This document shows, piece by piece, positions 27,248-36,674 of a DNA stretch of 64,000 nucleotides. Position numbers and translations under genes: made by a program. Under the pieces are notes generated by a model that saw only the letters and a program-made list of their open reading frames with translations, made no database searches and had not been told where the DNA came from. Source of the DNA: Pseudanabaena sp. BC1403 (GTDB taxonomy: Bacteria > Cyanobacteriota > Cyanobacteriia > Pseudanabaenales > Pseudanabaenaceae); NCBI RefSeq assembly GCF_002914585.1, contig NZ_PDDM01000009.1:1-64000 (forward strand). The letters run 5' to 3'. Positions within the stretch are counted from its first letter, which is position 1. Every line of letters begins with the position of its first letter.

Positions 27248-27693
27248 GGGTTAAGGCAGTGAAATAATGTTGAAAAATTTATAAAAAAGGTTTTGATAAA
27301 AATCGAAAAAATAAATCAAAAAAATAAATGGAATAAAAAAAGTAAGTATTAAATTTTTACTGTTAAATTAAACTTTTGATTAAAGTCTAAGTACTAGAAT
27401 AACCAGATTCTAAAGAAATCTGGTAACAAGTTGTACAGTCATCTAACATTTGTAGATTTGAACGCCCCAAAACAAGATGTAAATCCATAAAAATAGTCTC
27501 GCTGTTTCGCTACAATAGCCAAATGTTTATTGAACAAACAGGTCAAACTTCTAATTTATTGGTAGATATCGCTTAGAGCCGCTTATCCTGACCTTAAATT
27601 TGTTACTGTAAATAAATTCTAAGACACCTGAGCTTTTCGCTATATTCTTCCCTAAGTCCACCACACAATTTTGGTAAGCGATCAATAATCTTC
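27248..27693. other. AT-rich divergent region hrcA - phosphatase
   Basis: 446 bp without a gene. The 100 bp nearest hrcA are extremely A/T-rich with runs of A. A small hairpin CCAGATT/AATCTGG lies at about 27401-27422. Promoters for both divergent genes are expected, none is clear. No CIRCE element. Confidence 0.5.
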
Positions 27694-29583
27694 ATGGAAA
27701 AACAAGATCAGGCTACGGCAGTTGAGCAGCAATATCTTTGGGCAGTTGGTCTTGATACCGATGCATTTCCGCCCAATGCGCTGATTGGCGATCGCTATCG
27801 TGTCCTCTCCTCACAAATTGTTGTTGATACGGATACATACTCACTGCCAGAGTTGCCACTTGAATTTCAGACCTATGTGGTGTCTTATTTGAAGCTGTCT
27901 AGACTGAGCTTGCATTTACCCCGACCATATGGCTTATTGCTAATGGGCGAAGAACTAAGTATTTCTGAAATATTTTTATTAGAAAATGTGCCGATCGATC
28001 GCAAAGGCAATCTTTGCCCGACCTTGGCTGAGGTATGGGCGGAAGCATCAGCTTTGCGGCAAATTAATTTGCTCTGGCAAGTCCTAAACCTCTGGGAACC
28101 TCTGGCTGAGCAAAATATGGCGCGTACCTTGATCGATCCCAAATTAGTGCGGGTCGATGGCATGTGGGTGCGCTTGTTGGAATTGCAAGCAGATGTTGCC
28201 GCCGTGCATATCTCGCAATTAGGTGATATATGGGTGCAATGGCTGGATCTGGCTAAGCCTGAGATCGCGGAACCGATCGCTGAATTTTTCTATAGTCTGG
28301 GGCGTGGCGAATATGACATCAATAGTGCGATCGCCTATCTCGATCAAATGTCACTCAAGGTGATGGAAAATCAACCCCTCACAGTGCGAATAGCCAGTGC
28401 TAGTGATGTCGGACAGCAGCGTGAACATAATGAAGATGCTTGCTATCCTGATGTGAAACGCCAAAAGCGCTCTGAACAGGTTGATAGTCTACGCGATCGC
28501 TTAGCGATCGTTTGTGATGGTCTGGGAGGACATGAGGGCGGTGAAGTGGCAAGTTCTCTCGCAATTAAGACCCTCGAACAACAACTGAAAACTTTATTAC
28601 AACAAGCTGAAAACGATCCCGATTTTTCTGCTCAGGGTTTTATTGCCCAATTGGAAATGGTGGCTCGCGTTGTTAACAATCAAATTGTGGCAATTAATGA
28701 CCAGCAGCAGCGTCATGCTCAGCAACGCATGGGGACAACGCTGGTGATGGCAGTCATGCCTCGTCCTAACGGCAATAACAGCAATGAGGTCTATGTCGTG
28801 CATGTCGGCGATAGCCGTCTGTACTGCGTCACTAAAGACAATTTACGTCAAGTCACCCTCGATGATGATGTGGCTACTCGCGAAACCACTCTTGGCTATA
28901 ACTTTTATGCCTATTCTTCCCAACGCATCGATGGCGGCGCTTTGATTCAGGCTTTAGGAACAAGAGGTTCCGATATGCTAGTGCCGCGAGTGCAGAGATT
29001 TTTCATTGATGAAGATTGCCTCTTGCTGCTTTGCTCTGATGGGTTGAGTGACTTTGATCGGGTCGAGCAAATTTATGATGGCTATCTCCTCCCTGTTGTA
29101 AGTGAAAATAAGCCTCTTGACCGTAGTTGCCAAGATCTGATTGATAAGGCAAATGAACTTAATGGACATGACAATATTACGGTTGCACTGATGCGCTGTC
29201 GATTTGCACCCGCCGATGCTGATGAGGATTTGGCAACCGAAAATAGTATCCCCGCATCAACTCATAGTTCTGAAGAAGATATAGATACTGAAGACATCCA
29301 GCCTGAGTCTGGAGATGCCGCAGGCGCACTGGCTTTGACTTCACCAAACTCTAAAGATTCAGAAGAGACCGAGTTTGAGATGGAAGATAATGCTAAATCT
29401 ATCGATATCGATTCGGCTAAGACAGAGTTTGCAGTGCCAAAGCAAACCAATAGTACTTTTATTATCATTTTGATTTTAGTGGCTCTGATTTTGGGTAGTG
29501 GCTTAGCAGCAATGCAGTTTCCTGAAGTTAAGAACTGGGTGCGTCAAAACTTACCGACTAGTCTCCAGAGATTCGTTCCTTAA
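27694..29583 (+). CDS. PP2C-type Ser/Thr phosphatase with C-terminal membrane anchor
   Basis: 629-aa protein. All PPM/PP2C motifs are present: DVGQQREHNEDA, VCDGLGGHEGGEVAS, MGTTLVMAV, HVGDSRLYCV, LLLCSDGLSDF and GHDNITVALM, carrying the metal-binding aspartates. About 230 residues precede the domain and look like a degenerate kinase-like or accessory domain. After it come an acidic Ser/Glu/Asp-rich linker and one hydrophobic helix near residues 595-615, so the enzyme is probably membrane-tethered. Its stop overlaps the start of the next gene. Confidence 0.85.
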   Translation: MEKQDQATAVEQQYLWAVGLDTDAFPPNALIGDRYRVLSSQIVVDTDTYSLPELPLEFQTYVVSYLKLSRLSLHLPRPYGLLLMGEELSISEIFLLENVPIDRKGNLCPTLAEVWAEASALRQINLLWQVLNLWEPLAEQNMARTLIDPKLVRVDGMWVRLLELQADVAAVHISQLGDIWVQWLDLAKPEIAEPIAEFFYSLGRGEYDINSAIAYLDQMSLKVMENQPLTVRIASASDVGQQREHNEDACYPDVKRQKRSEQVDSLRDRLAIVCDGLGGHEGGEVASSLAIKTLEQQLKTLLQQAENDPDFSAQGFIAQLEMVARVVNNQIVAINDQQQRHAQQRMGTTLVMAVMPRPNGNNSNEVYVVHVGDSRLYCVTKDNLRQVTLDDDVATRETTLGYNFYAYSSQRIDGGALIQALGTRGSDMLVPRVQRFFIDEDCLLLLCSDGLSDFDRVEQIYDGYLLPVVSENKPLDRSCQDLIDKANELNGHDNITVALMRCRFAPADADEDLATENSIPASTHSSEEDIDTEDIQPESGDAAGALALTSPNSKDSEETEFEMEDNAKSIDIDSAKTEFAVPKQTNSTFIIILILVALILGSGLAAMQFPEVKNWVRQNLPTSLQRFVP

Positions 29584-31121
29584 TGAATAGTCTTCTCTCC
29601 GCACAGGCGATCGCTACGGCTGCACAAGTGCAAGCGATCGAGAATTTGATTTTTCAGGCAGGTATGCCCGTAGCTGCCCTAATGGAAAAGGTCGCCTTGC
29701 GGATTAGCCAAAGGTTAACCGAACTCTATCCTGCTCAATCCTATGGGCGGATTGGTGTACTAGTTGGCTCTGGTCATAATGGCGGTGATGCCTTGGTGAT
29801 CGCGAGAGAACTACATCATCAAGGGCGACAGGTCAAAATTTATACCCCGTTCACAAAATCTAAACCTTTAACACGAGTTCATGGGTGCTATGCCAAAAGT
29901 TTAGGTATTCCTTTTGTGAGTTTGGAAGCATTGCAAGATTGCGATTTGCTAATCGATGGTATCTTTGGCTTTGGATTAGAGCGGGATGTGGTTGGCGATG
30001 TCGCGATCGCGATCAACACGATCAATAATAATTGGCAAATCCCAGTTCTCAGCATTGATCTGCCATCAGGAATCCACACCGATCGCGGTGATGTAATGGG
30101 AACGGCGATTTGTGCTACCAATACCTTTTGTTTAGGCTTATGGAAGCGAGGCTTGCTGACAGAAGCTGCTACGCCATATGTTGGTAATCTCGAAAGGATC
30201 GGGTTTGATATTCCCGAAAAATTTGTACTTCAGATCCTTGGTGAGCAACATCCATTATGGCGAATTAATCCTAAAGCAGTAATGCGCGATCGCCTTCCTA
30301 TGACACGTAATCCCATAACTCATAAGTATGAAGTTGGGCATTTACTGCTAGTTGTTGGTTCTCAGAAATATGGTGGTGCTGCCCTTCTTGCCTCTATGGG
30401 CGCAAAGGCTACAGGGGTGGGCATGTTATCGATCGCTGTTCCAAATTCTCTCAAATCTTTGATTCTTGCCCAAGTTCCTGATGCTCTCATCATTGGCTGT
30501 CCTGAAACAGAATCTGGAGCGATCGCCTCATTGCCTGATCTCGATTTACGAAAATATCAAGCGATCGCTTGTGGTTGTGGGCTTTCTGCTGAGGCTTTCC
30601 CAATTGTGGAACAGATGATAGATAGCGATCGCCCTTTAGTTCTGGATGCCGATGGATTAAATGCTTTAGCTACAATGCGTAAATCTCAAATTACCAAAAA
30701 ATTGAGTCAGCGTAATAGTGCGCTGATTATGACACCACATTGGGGTGAGTTCTGTCGCTTATTTCCAGAGCTGAGTGAAGTTGAAAGATTAGAGGCTCTG
30801 CAAACTGCGGTCAATCAAACACAAGCAACTATTTTACTTAAGGGTGCAAGAACGGCGATCGCGTTTCCTCAGGGCAAAACATCACAGACATGGGTCAATC
30901 CAGAAAGCACACCAGCTTTGGCAAGAGGAGGCAGTGGTGATGTTCTAGCAGGTATGATTGGTGGGATTTTAGCGCAAGGCATGGCAGCAAGTGATGTAGC
31001 GATCGCGGCGACAGTTTGGCATTCTCAAGCAGCGATCTGGCTAGCAAGTCAGCGCACGGAAATGGGCGTTGATCCTGTGACTCTTGCTCAAAATTTATTG
31101 CCATTTGAGAGAATCAATTAA
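29583..31121 (+). CDS. nnr: Bifunctional NAD(P)H-hydrate epimerase/dehydratase
   Basis: 512-aa fusion of NnrE (YjeF_N, about 1-215; VGSGHNGGDALVIAREL and SIDLPSGIHTDRG) and NnrD (carbohydrate-kinase-like, about 225-505; VVGSQKYGGAALLA, TPHWGEFCRLFP and ARGGSGDVLAGMIGG). It repairs NADHX/NADPHX to NAD(P)H. The ATG shares its A with the TAA of the phosphatase gene, so the pair is an operon. Confidence 0.93.
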   Translation: MNSLLSAQAIATAAQVQAIENLIFQAGMPVAALMEKVALRISQRLTELYPAQSYGRIGVLVGSGHNGGDALVIARELHHQGRQVKIYTPFTKSKPLTRVHGCYAKSLGIPFVSLEALQDCDLLIDGIFGFGLERDVVGDVAIAINTINNNWQIPVLSIDLPSGIHTDRGDVMGTAICATNTFCLGLWKRGLLTEAATPYVGNLERIGFDIPEKFVLQILGEQHPLWRINPKAVMRDRLPMTRNPITHKYEVGHLLLVVGSQKYGGAALLASMGAKATGVGMLSIAVPNSLKSLILAQVPDALIIGCPETESGAIASLPDLDLRKYQAIACGCGLSAEAFPIVEQMIDSDRPLVLDADGLNALATMRKSQITKKLSQRNSALIMTPHWGEFCRLFPELSEVERLEALQTAVNQTQATILLKGARTAIAFPQGKTSQTWVNPESTPALARGGSGDVLAGMIGGILAQGMAASDVAIAATVWHSQAAIWLASQRTEMGVDPVTLAQNLLPFERIN

Positions 31122-31162
31122 CGTTAGGCAAATTGAATCTCCCAATACATTAGGACAGCAAA

Positions 31163-32035
31163 TCAGATGTGCTTTTCAGTCGTGACAACTCCAAAGATGC
31201 CATTTTCTTCCATTTGTACCTGAAAGTTTTGAAAACCAGCCGCTTCAGCCCATTGACGAATGAGTTCCCAAGAACGCACCCGCATTATCCAAGGAAGTCC
31301 CGTATGTGCTGGCAAAGTACGGGCAATCATTTCTAGTTGAGGATGCTGTGGCTGAATCGTGAAAATCAGTGTCCCTGATGCATCGAGAATCCGATAAAGT
31401 TGCTGAAAGTGATTTTTAATCAGCGCATCATTGGGCAAAATCTCATGCAGTCCAGACACAATTACCAAGTTTGGTCTTGGTAGTACCCGATCTAGATCTT
31501 CGTCATTGAACGCATCAGCCTGTTCGATCTGGGCATCAACTCCGAACTGGGTTGCTAGTTGACGAGCCTTGGTAACATTCTCTAATTTGTAATCGCGTAG
31601 GGTTGCTGCGATCGCATTATTCCCCAATTCTTGTTCAAATTCTTGCAACACCTCTAGATCGTAGCGACCACCACCGCAAGCAACATCCAACAAATGACAA
31701 GGAATATTTTGTTGTTGATAGGACTGTAAAACTCTGTGGAGTGTGGTTTTCATCAACTGCGATCGCGATCTAATGCCGCGCCATCCCTGAGAATTGAGAT
31801 AGAACCAGTCAATGAGAGTTCCTAGAGGAGTAATGCCACTGGGCTGATTTTTATAAACATACTCCAGCATCACACCTGAATCAAAACCATACTGAAATCC
31901 GATCTGAATGCCTCGCGATAGTTTGCCAATGGTTTTGAGAGAAAGATTCATCAATCCGTAGTACCAAGCTTTAGGATTCCAGATTGGTAGAGGGAGCAAA
32001 AGTTGTTCGTAGGTGGGAAATGTTTTTTGTAGCAT
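31163..32035 (-). CDS. Class I SAM-dependent methyltransferase (YnbC C-terminal-like)
   Basis: About 290-aa methyltransferase; SAM motif I is LLDVACGGGRYDLEVL, with later motifs VIVSGLHEILP and GTLIFTIQPQHPQ. It resembles the methyltransferase half of E. coli YnbC and ends a phospholipid-gene operon. Two starts are possible: 32146, whose ATG overlaps the acyltransferase stop (ATGA), and 32035, which has AGAGG upstream. The 37 extra codons of the longer form run through a hairpin (32119-32142) and a purine-rich tract and look non-native, so I prefer 32035. The substrate is probably a lipid head group (inference). Confidence 0.75.
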   Translation of the reverse strand: MLQKTFPTYEQLLLPLPIWNPKAWYYGLMNLSLKTIGKLSRGIQIGFQYGFDSGVMLEYVYKNQPSGITPLGTLIDWFYLNSQGWRGIRSRSQLMKTTLHRVLQSYQQQNIPCHLLDVACGGGRYDLEVLQEFEQELGNNAIAATLRDYKLENVTKARQLATQFGVDAQIEQADAFNDEDLDRVLPRPNLVIVSGLHEILPNDALIKNHFQQLYRILDASGTLIFTIQPQHPQLEMIARTLPAHTGLPWIMRVRSWELIRQWAEAAGFQNFQVQMEENGIFGVVTTEKHI

Positions 32036-32142
32036 AATAACCTCTGTTGGGAAGGAAAAAGGAAAAAGTATATTCAATCTGAAGTATTCTTTAGGCCACT
32101 TCAGTGGACTTGAGCTTTTAGCCAAGAACTTGAGTTCTTGGC

Positions 32143-32784
32143 TCATTTTTCTGCTGACAGCGCCTGAACGCGCTCTGTTAGTTGCTGGAGAAAGGTTTGT
32201 TTTTGTCCATTCCAGTACATGGCTTCACCAATGCAGATCGAGCAGAGTAATGGGACGATGAGAAAGTCGCCTTTGGGGAGAGCTTTGCCTAGACCATGTA
32301 GAAAAATGGGAACGATCGGTACATGAGGATGTTGCTTGGCTAGATGGGCGATGCCACTTCTAAACTCACCGATGCTTTCAGGAGTGCCTCTAGTGCCTTC
32401 AGGATAGAGAATAAGAATCTGATTTTCGGCGATCGCATCGGCACAGTTTTTAAAGAAATTGCGATGGTTGCTGCAATTATCTCGACAGTTACCCGATTCA
32501 GTTGAAACGGGAATAATATGTAGAATGTGACGTGCAAACCATGCTAAGCAAGGGTTTTGCTGGAGAAAATACTCCTCATTGGCGACGGGGCGAAGATGCT
32601 GCACCTTTGACAAAGGGAAAAGTGACAAGAGAACAAGGGTATCTAGATGGCTATTGTGATTTGCGACAAGAATGGCGGGGCCAGTTGTGGGTAATCTCTC
32701 ACGATGTTGAATGCGTAATCCTAGCAGGACTAAGACAATGATTTTTGTGGTTAGAAAGAAGATAACGCTAATAATTTGTTTCAT
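32143..32784 (-). CDS. Lysophospholipid acyltransferase family protein
   Basis: 213-aa PlsC-type acyltransferase. The catalytic HX4D motif is His43-Asp48 (ANHNSHLDT) and the substrate motif is YPEGTRG. An N-terminal helix would anchor it in the membrane. It acylates a lysophosphatidate-like acceptor. The start overlaps the cdsA-like stop by ATGA, so it is translated in tandem with it. Confidence 0.88.
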   Translation of the reverse strand: MKQIISVIFFLTTKIIVLVLLGLRIQHRERLPTTGPAILVANHNSHLDTLVLLSLFPLSKVQHLRPVANEEYFLQQNPCLAWFARHILHIIPVSTESGNCRDNCSNHRNFFKNCADAIAENQILILYPEGTRGTPESIGEFRSGIAHLAKQHPHVPIVPIFLHGLGKALPKGDFLIVPLLCSICIGEAMYWNGQKQTFLQQLTERVQALSAEK

Positions 32785-33734
32785 AGCAATTGTCCTTGGA
32801 AGTAAAAATAAACTGTGAAGTGGAAAAATAGAGGAGCTGTGTAAGTAAGGCTATCAATGCGATCCAAAATGCCACCATGTCCAGGCAGCAGATTGCCGCT
32901 ATCTTTAATGCCCAAATCTCTTTTCAGAGCAGAGATATTCACATCTCCGATAAATCCTGTCAGGCTGAGCAATAGCCCTAGAAAACCAGCATGGATTAAA
33001 TCAAAAGGAGTCAACCAAGGTGCTAAGGCGATTGCTAACCCAGTAGTTGTCAAAACTCCTCCTAGCAATCCTTCAACGGTTTTATTGGGACTGACTTTGG
33101 GAATGATTTTATGGCGACCAAATAGCTTGCCAAAGATATATTGAGAAATATCGTTGATTTCCGTCAGCAGCAATAGATAAACTAATAAGCCTGTACCACC
33201 TGCGATCGGATTGCCGCTTGATGGCAGCATGATTAGGTAAGAGAGGTGGCTAATCGTATATACATTCAGCATCAGCCCCCAATGGATTGTCCCGATCGCA
33301 TTTAAAAAACCTTCGGTTTCACCATTGAGCAACATGCGCATTGGAAGGAGCAAGAACATATAGATGGGAATGAAAATTAAAAACATTCCGTACCAACCAA
33401 TATAAATCCAGAAGTATTGGAGAACTATGGCAAGGTATGCCCAGAGTAAAACGCGGCGATCGCTAAATCGAGTGGGAATTACTGAAAGATATTCTCGGAG
33501 AGCGATAAAACTGAGAAACATAAAGAAGATGATAGAAGCGGGATGTTTTAGTAATATGGCGAGACTAAAAATAGTTACCATCACCCACCAAGATTTGATA
33601 CGAGCGTTTAGTTCGCTATAGTCTGTATCCCAATGACTGAGCGCTAAACCGAGGACGGTAAGGGTAGCGATCGCAAGTAGTCCAAAAATTCCAGCGAGGG
33701 TAATTAACACTGGTGCAGCTAAATTTATTTCCAT
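32781..33734 (-). CDS. Phosphatidate cytidylyltransferase family protein
   Basis: 317-aa CDP-diglyceride synthase with about eight helices. The family signature is intact near the C-terminus: SALKRDLGIKDSGNLLPGHG followed by GILDRIDS. SPNKTVEG is also present. It makes CDP-diacylglycerol from CTP and phosphatidate. As the second gene of a YnbABC-like operon it probably supplies the neighbouring CDP-alcohol transferase rather than being the housekeeping CdsA (inference). Ten-base overlap with the upstream gene. Confidence 0.88.
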   Translation of the reverse strand: MEINLAAPVLITLAGIFGLLAIATLTVLGLALSHWDTDYSELNARIKSWWVMVTIFSLAILLKHPASIIFFMFLSFIALREYLSVIPTRFSDRRVLLWAYLAIVLQYFWIYIGWYGMFLIFIPIYMFLLLPMRMLLNGETEGFLNAIGTIHWGLMLNVYTISHLSYLIMLPSSGNPIAGGTGLLVYLLLLTEINDISQYIFGKLFGRHKIIPKVSPNKTVEGLLGGVLTTTGLAIALAPWLTPFDLIHAGFLGLLLSLTGFIGDVNISALKRDLGIKDSGNLLPGHGGILDRIDSLTYTAPLFFHFTVYFYFQGQLL

Positions 33735-34363
33735 GCTTCTACCTCCTGTAACATTCCTTGAGTGCGATTAATAATTGTCCAAATTTGCAGAAAAATCACT
33801 CCAATTAAAAGGATATTGAGCCATTGAGTGGGAGCAATTCCTAAACCGAGGATCAAGCCGATTACACCAAATACTAAGGCGCGATCGCTTTTGCCCATTG
33901 GGCCTTCGTAATGGCGTTTACGGTCAATCTCATAACCTAAGACCCCGACCATTTCCGAAGCGATCGCTAATATTACAATTCCAACAATCAAGGGAGCAGA
34001 AATATCAGCAATTAGCGCAAATGGTAGATAGAGAAAAACATCGGAAATGACATCTCCCATCTCATTGAGAATGCAGCCCAAGGCTGATTTCTGATCATGT
34101 TCGCGAGCTAGCATTCCATCGATCGCATTCAGCCCCATACGGACTAATAAGGCGATCGGCAGAGAGCAAAGAACCTGTTGCGTCGTGGGCAAAAAAGGAT
34201 GCGCGAGTTGCGTACTTTGCACAAGTGCTAGTCCCGTCACCCCTGACAAAAAAATCGCTGCTCCCGTAACTTGATTAGGAGAAATTTGCCATGTTGCCAA
34301 TTGGACTACTAATGGGCGGAGCAGATTTTGAAAGGCTGATTTGCATTGGTAGATTGAAATCAT
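33725..34363 (-). CDS. CDP-alcohol phosphatidyltransferase family protein
   Basis: 212-aa membrane enzyme, first gene of the operon. The CDP-OH-PT motif is recognisable as DGMLAREHDQKSALG followed by CILNEMGDVISD. Compared with the consensus DGx2ARx8Gx3Dx3D, the third acidic position is Asn instead of Asp. This Asn may be normal for the YnbA-like subgroup, but it is a departure at a metal or catalytic position. It transfers a phosphatidyl group from CDP-DAG to an unknown alcohol. Confidence 0.82.
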   Translation of the reverse strand: MISIYQCKSAFQNLLRPLVVQLATWQISPNQVTGAAIFLSGVTGLALVQSTQLAHPFLPTTQQVLCSLPIALLVRMGLNAIDGMLAREHDQKSALGCILNEMGDVISDVFLYLPFALIADISAPLIVGIVILAIASEMVGVLGYEIDRKRHYEGPMGKSDRALVFGVIGLILGLGIAPTQWLNILLIGVIFLQIWTIINRTQGMLQEVEAWK

Positions 34364-34586
34364 TAGCTTCTCCGAAAACTCATGAGCTAATCATGCAACC
34401 TGTACCTTTGTAGTGAGAATGACTTGATCGAGCAGACTGCGATCGCCTAGAAGTGTGAAGAAGTAGGTCGAAGTAGATCGAAGTAGATCGAAGTTTTTTG
34501 AAAAAGCTTGTTATATTTGATTAATAAATCCCAATAGTTTTTTGCCGAAGGCAAAAAAACTTGGATCTCCAGCTAATTGGTAACTT
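34364..34586. repeat. Divergent spacer with 10-bp tandem repeat and hairpin
   Basis: 34461-34494 is AAGTAGRTCG repeated 3.4 times. 34537-34560 is a hairpin GTTTTTTGCC/GGCAAAAAAC with a GAA loop, lying 27 bp before the next plus-strand start. It could be a terminator or attenuator. Confidence 0.8.
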
Positions 34587-35609
34587 ATGTTAGGTTCGCC
34601 AGCAATTCGACCTGAAGCCCTTGAGCAATGGCTTTCAGAAACAATCCAACAACATTATGTAGCGCTGCTACTTAAAAGAATCGGGATGACTCGGCGCAGA
34701 GCCGATTGTTTTGTGCGACTAGCACTCTACCTATTTTTAAAAGATTGCCAAGCGCGAAAAGTACTCCCGAAACCACCACTTACAGAGTTATCGTTTCCTC
34801 AAGGATGGGTTGAATGTAGTTGTCTTGAGGCAGCTGATGTGTTTTATAGCGACAAAGAGCGTGGAGGCGATCGCTCGGCGGGGATGATGCTGAATAAACT
34901 AGTTGATTTGGGGCTAATTCAAAAACAGTTTGACGGCAACTGCACCCAAGTAAAAATTCAACCACTTCCAGATCTGCTTAAAAGTGATAATCAAGACTCA
35001 AATATAAGCTTTGCGATCGATGCCTTTGACCCGCGTAGTGATGCGATCCCGATCGCAAATTTGTTAGCTAGTAACTACAACTGGCTCAATCGCAATAACG
35101 ATGCAGTCACCTATCGCATTGCCAATATTCTCCGCGATTGGGCTGGTCAATATGCGACAGGCTTAAGGGTATTGCGTCGTAGTGACAATCAAAACCCTGT
35201 TGGTTTCTATGCTTTCTATCCGACTAAACGGGAATCAGAAATAAAGTTTTTTGAACCGCCAAGTCGCGGACTGCATTTGAGTCAAGTTTCTGATATCGAT
35301 CCTTTTCAGATGGCTTTGGCAGGAGATGAAACTTGTCAGTCTATTTTTGTGAGAAGCTGGGTGATTGATAGTGAATATCGACAAGCATCTCAGCCTAGTC
35401 TTTTGCTGGATTCTCAACAAACTCTCCAGCGAATGCAGCAAGATTTCCCAAATCTATGGGATATGTACACTTTAATCATTCATCCCAATTATGCCGCGTT
35501 AGCAGGAGGCTTAGGATTTCAGAAAACTAGTTCTGATCCGAAGATGCCTCTCTATTGGATGTATCAAGCAGTGGATCGCTTTCTCAAACTTGACATGCAA
35601 AAGTTATAA
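34587..35609 (+). CDS. Conserved hypothetical protein, possible GNAT-like C-terminus
   Basis: 340-aa soluble protein I do not recognise with certainty. The N-terminal third is helical and basic with a winged-helix look (RRADCFVRLALYLFLKD). The C-terminal third has IIHPNYAALAGGLGFQK, which recalls the end of an acetyltransferase fold, so a degenerate GNAT domain is possible (inference). It stands alone, bounded by hairpins. Confidence 0.6.
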   Translation: MLGSPAIRPEALEQWLSETIQQHYVALLLKRIGMTRRRADCFVRLALYLFLKDCQARKVLPKPPLTELSFPQGWVECSCLEAADVFYSDKERGGDRSAGMMLNKLVDLGLIQKQFDGNCTQVKIQPLPDLLKSDNQDSNISFAIDAFDPRSDAIPIANLLASNYNWLNRNNDAVTYRIANILRDWAGQYATGLRVLRRSDNQNPVGFYAFYPTKRESEIKFFEPPSRGLHLSQVSDIDPFQMALAGDETCQSIFVRSWVIDSEYRQASQPSLLLDSQQTLQRMQQDFPNLWDMYTLIIHPNYAALAGGLGFQKTSSDPKMPLYWMYQAVDRFLKLDMQKL

Positions 35610-35646
35610 AAGATAATTGTCGCGCTTCGCGCCGCAATTATCTTTT
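35608..35646. terminator. Bidirectional hairpin
   Basis: Stem AAAAGATAATTGTCGCGC/GCGCCGCAATTATCTTTT with a TTC loop between convergent genes. Confidence 0.8.
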
Positions 35647-35651
35647 GGGTT

Positions 35652-36674
35652 TTACCGCTGAAATTGCGATAAAAACTCTAACATCAACTCCTCTTCCGTC
35701 ATTTGCTGCTGCATTAAATCTGTAGGCACCCTCAAAAACTCTTGAATTGTGATGCGGCGATCGCGAAAATCAAGCACAAATTTATGTAATTGTTCAACGA
35801 CTTCGACATGAGCCTCAACCTCAAATAGAGCTTCACCAATAGGATCTCCGCCATATTTAGTGATCTTCTTAAAAACAGCAGTCATTTCGCCCTGTTGAGT
35901 TTTCTTTGTGAGTTTAAGTTGCTGCTTGAGCGTAGCAAGCTGTTCTTTGAGAAAAGAATTTTCTGACTCCACCTTTGCGCAATGTCGGGTCAGATCATCG
36001 GAACTATCGCGATCGATCAATGCCTCCAACTCCTGCTGCTTTTCGATCTCCAAAAGCCTAGCCAAATCGCCATTTTGATAAGCCAGATTAATTTCCTTCA
36101 TCACCTCAGTACGAAAAGCTTTTTCCACTTCATCAGTAACTTTGTCGGGATGAAAGCGATCGGCTAGGCGCAAAAAAAGCTGGCGAATCTTTTTTAGATC
36201 ATCTCGATCGGGTCTTGCAATATCTTCCATAACTTCCTGATGCGATCTCCTCTCATAGCCTCTCCATTCCGACTCATCCTCAGAATCATCAACTTCCACA
36301 TCAGCAGCAGTAGGCAACTTTTGAGGACTGATCAGCCCATCTGCTTGGAGATGATAGTAAACTGACTCGATATCTTTTCGAGATTTCTTCCCTAACTTTC
36401 TGCCAGCAAAGATTTCCTTAAATACATCATGAATTTGGTGATCGAGTTCCAATATTTTTTGACGAAAAGGGGCGATGCGTTGAGCGATCTGAATCCCAAC
36501 ATCCTTAATGCTATCGTTGAGATTGTTTAACTTAGTACGGTTTGACTCAATTTGTTTGAGCAGTTTATCATTTTCCTTTTCCAAAAAATTGAGCCGATTC
36601 CTCAAGTCAGAAAGCCCAAGATAACCTTGAGAAGAGGTAGCAGCAGGATTAGTGGATTTAGATTGTCGCGCCAT
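35652..36674 (-). CDS. J-domain (DnaJ-like) protein with coiled coils
   Basis: 340-aa protein. The J-domain is internal, with HPD at residues 175-177 (LRLADRFHPDKVTDE) and the helix IV region EINLAYQNGDLARLLEIE. Long coiled coils lie before (about 25-65) and after (about 220-260) it. This resembles J-domain co-chaperones that recruit Hsp70 through the HPD. No Gly/Phe or zinc-finger region is present, so it is not a canonical DnaJ. Cytosolic. Confidence 0.75.
   Translation of the reverse strand: MARQSKSTNPAATSSQGYLGLSDLRNRLNFLEKENDKLLKQIESNRTKLNNLNDSIKDVGIQIAQRIAPFRQKILELDHQIHDVFKEIFAGRKLGKKSRKDIESVYYHLQADGLISPQKLPTAADVEVDDSEDESEWRGYERRSHQEVMEDIARPDRDDLKKIRQLFLRLADRFHPDKVTDEVEKAFRTEVMKEINLAYQNGDLARLLEIEKQQELEALIDRDSSDDLTRHCAKVESENSFLKEQLATLKQQLKLTKKTQQGEMTAVFKKITKYGGDPIGEALFEVEAHVEVVEQLHKFVLDFRDRRITIQEFLRVPTDLMQQQMTEEELMLEFLSQFQR

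Noticed and set aside
26183-27693. CIRCE operator near hrcA
   Set aside because: No TTAGCACTC-N9-GAGTGCTAA-like inverted repeat was found in the region.
31163-32146. Long form of the methyltransferase starting at 32146
   Set aside because: The extra 37 codons cross a hairpin and a purine tract, while the internal ATG at 32035 has a good ribosome site; the ATGA overlap keeps the long form possible.
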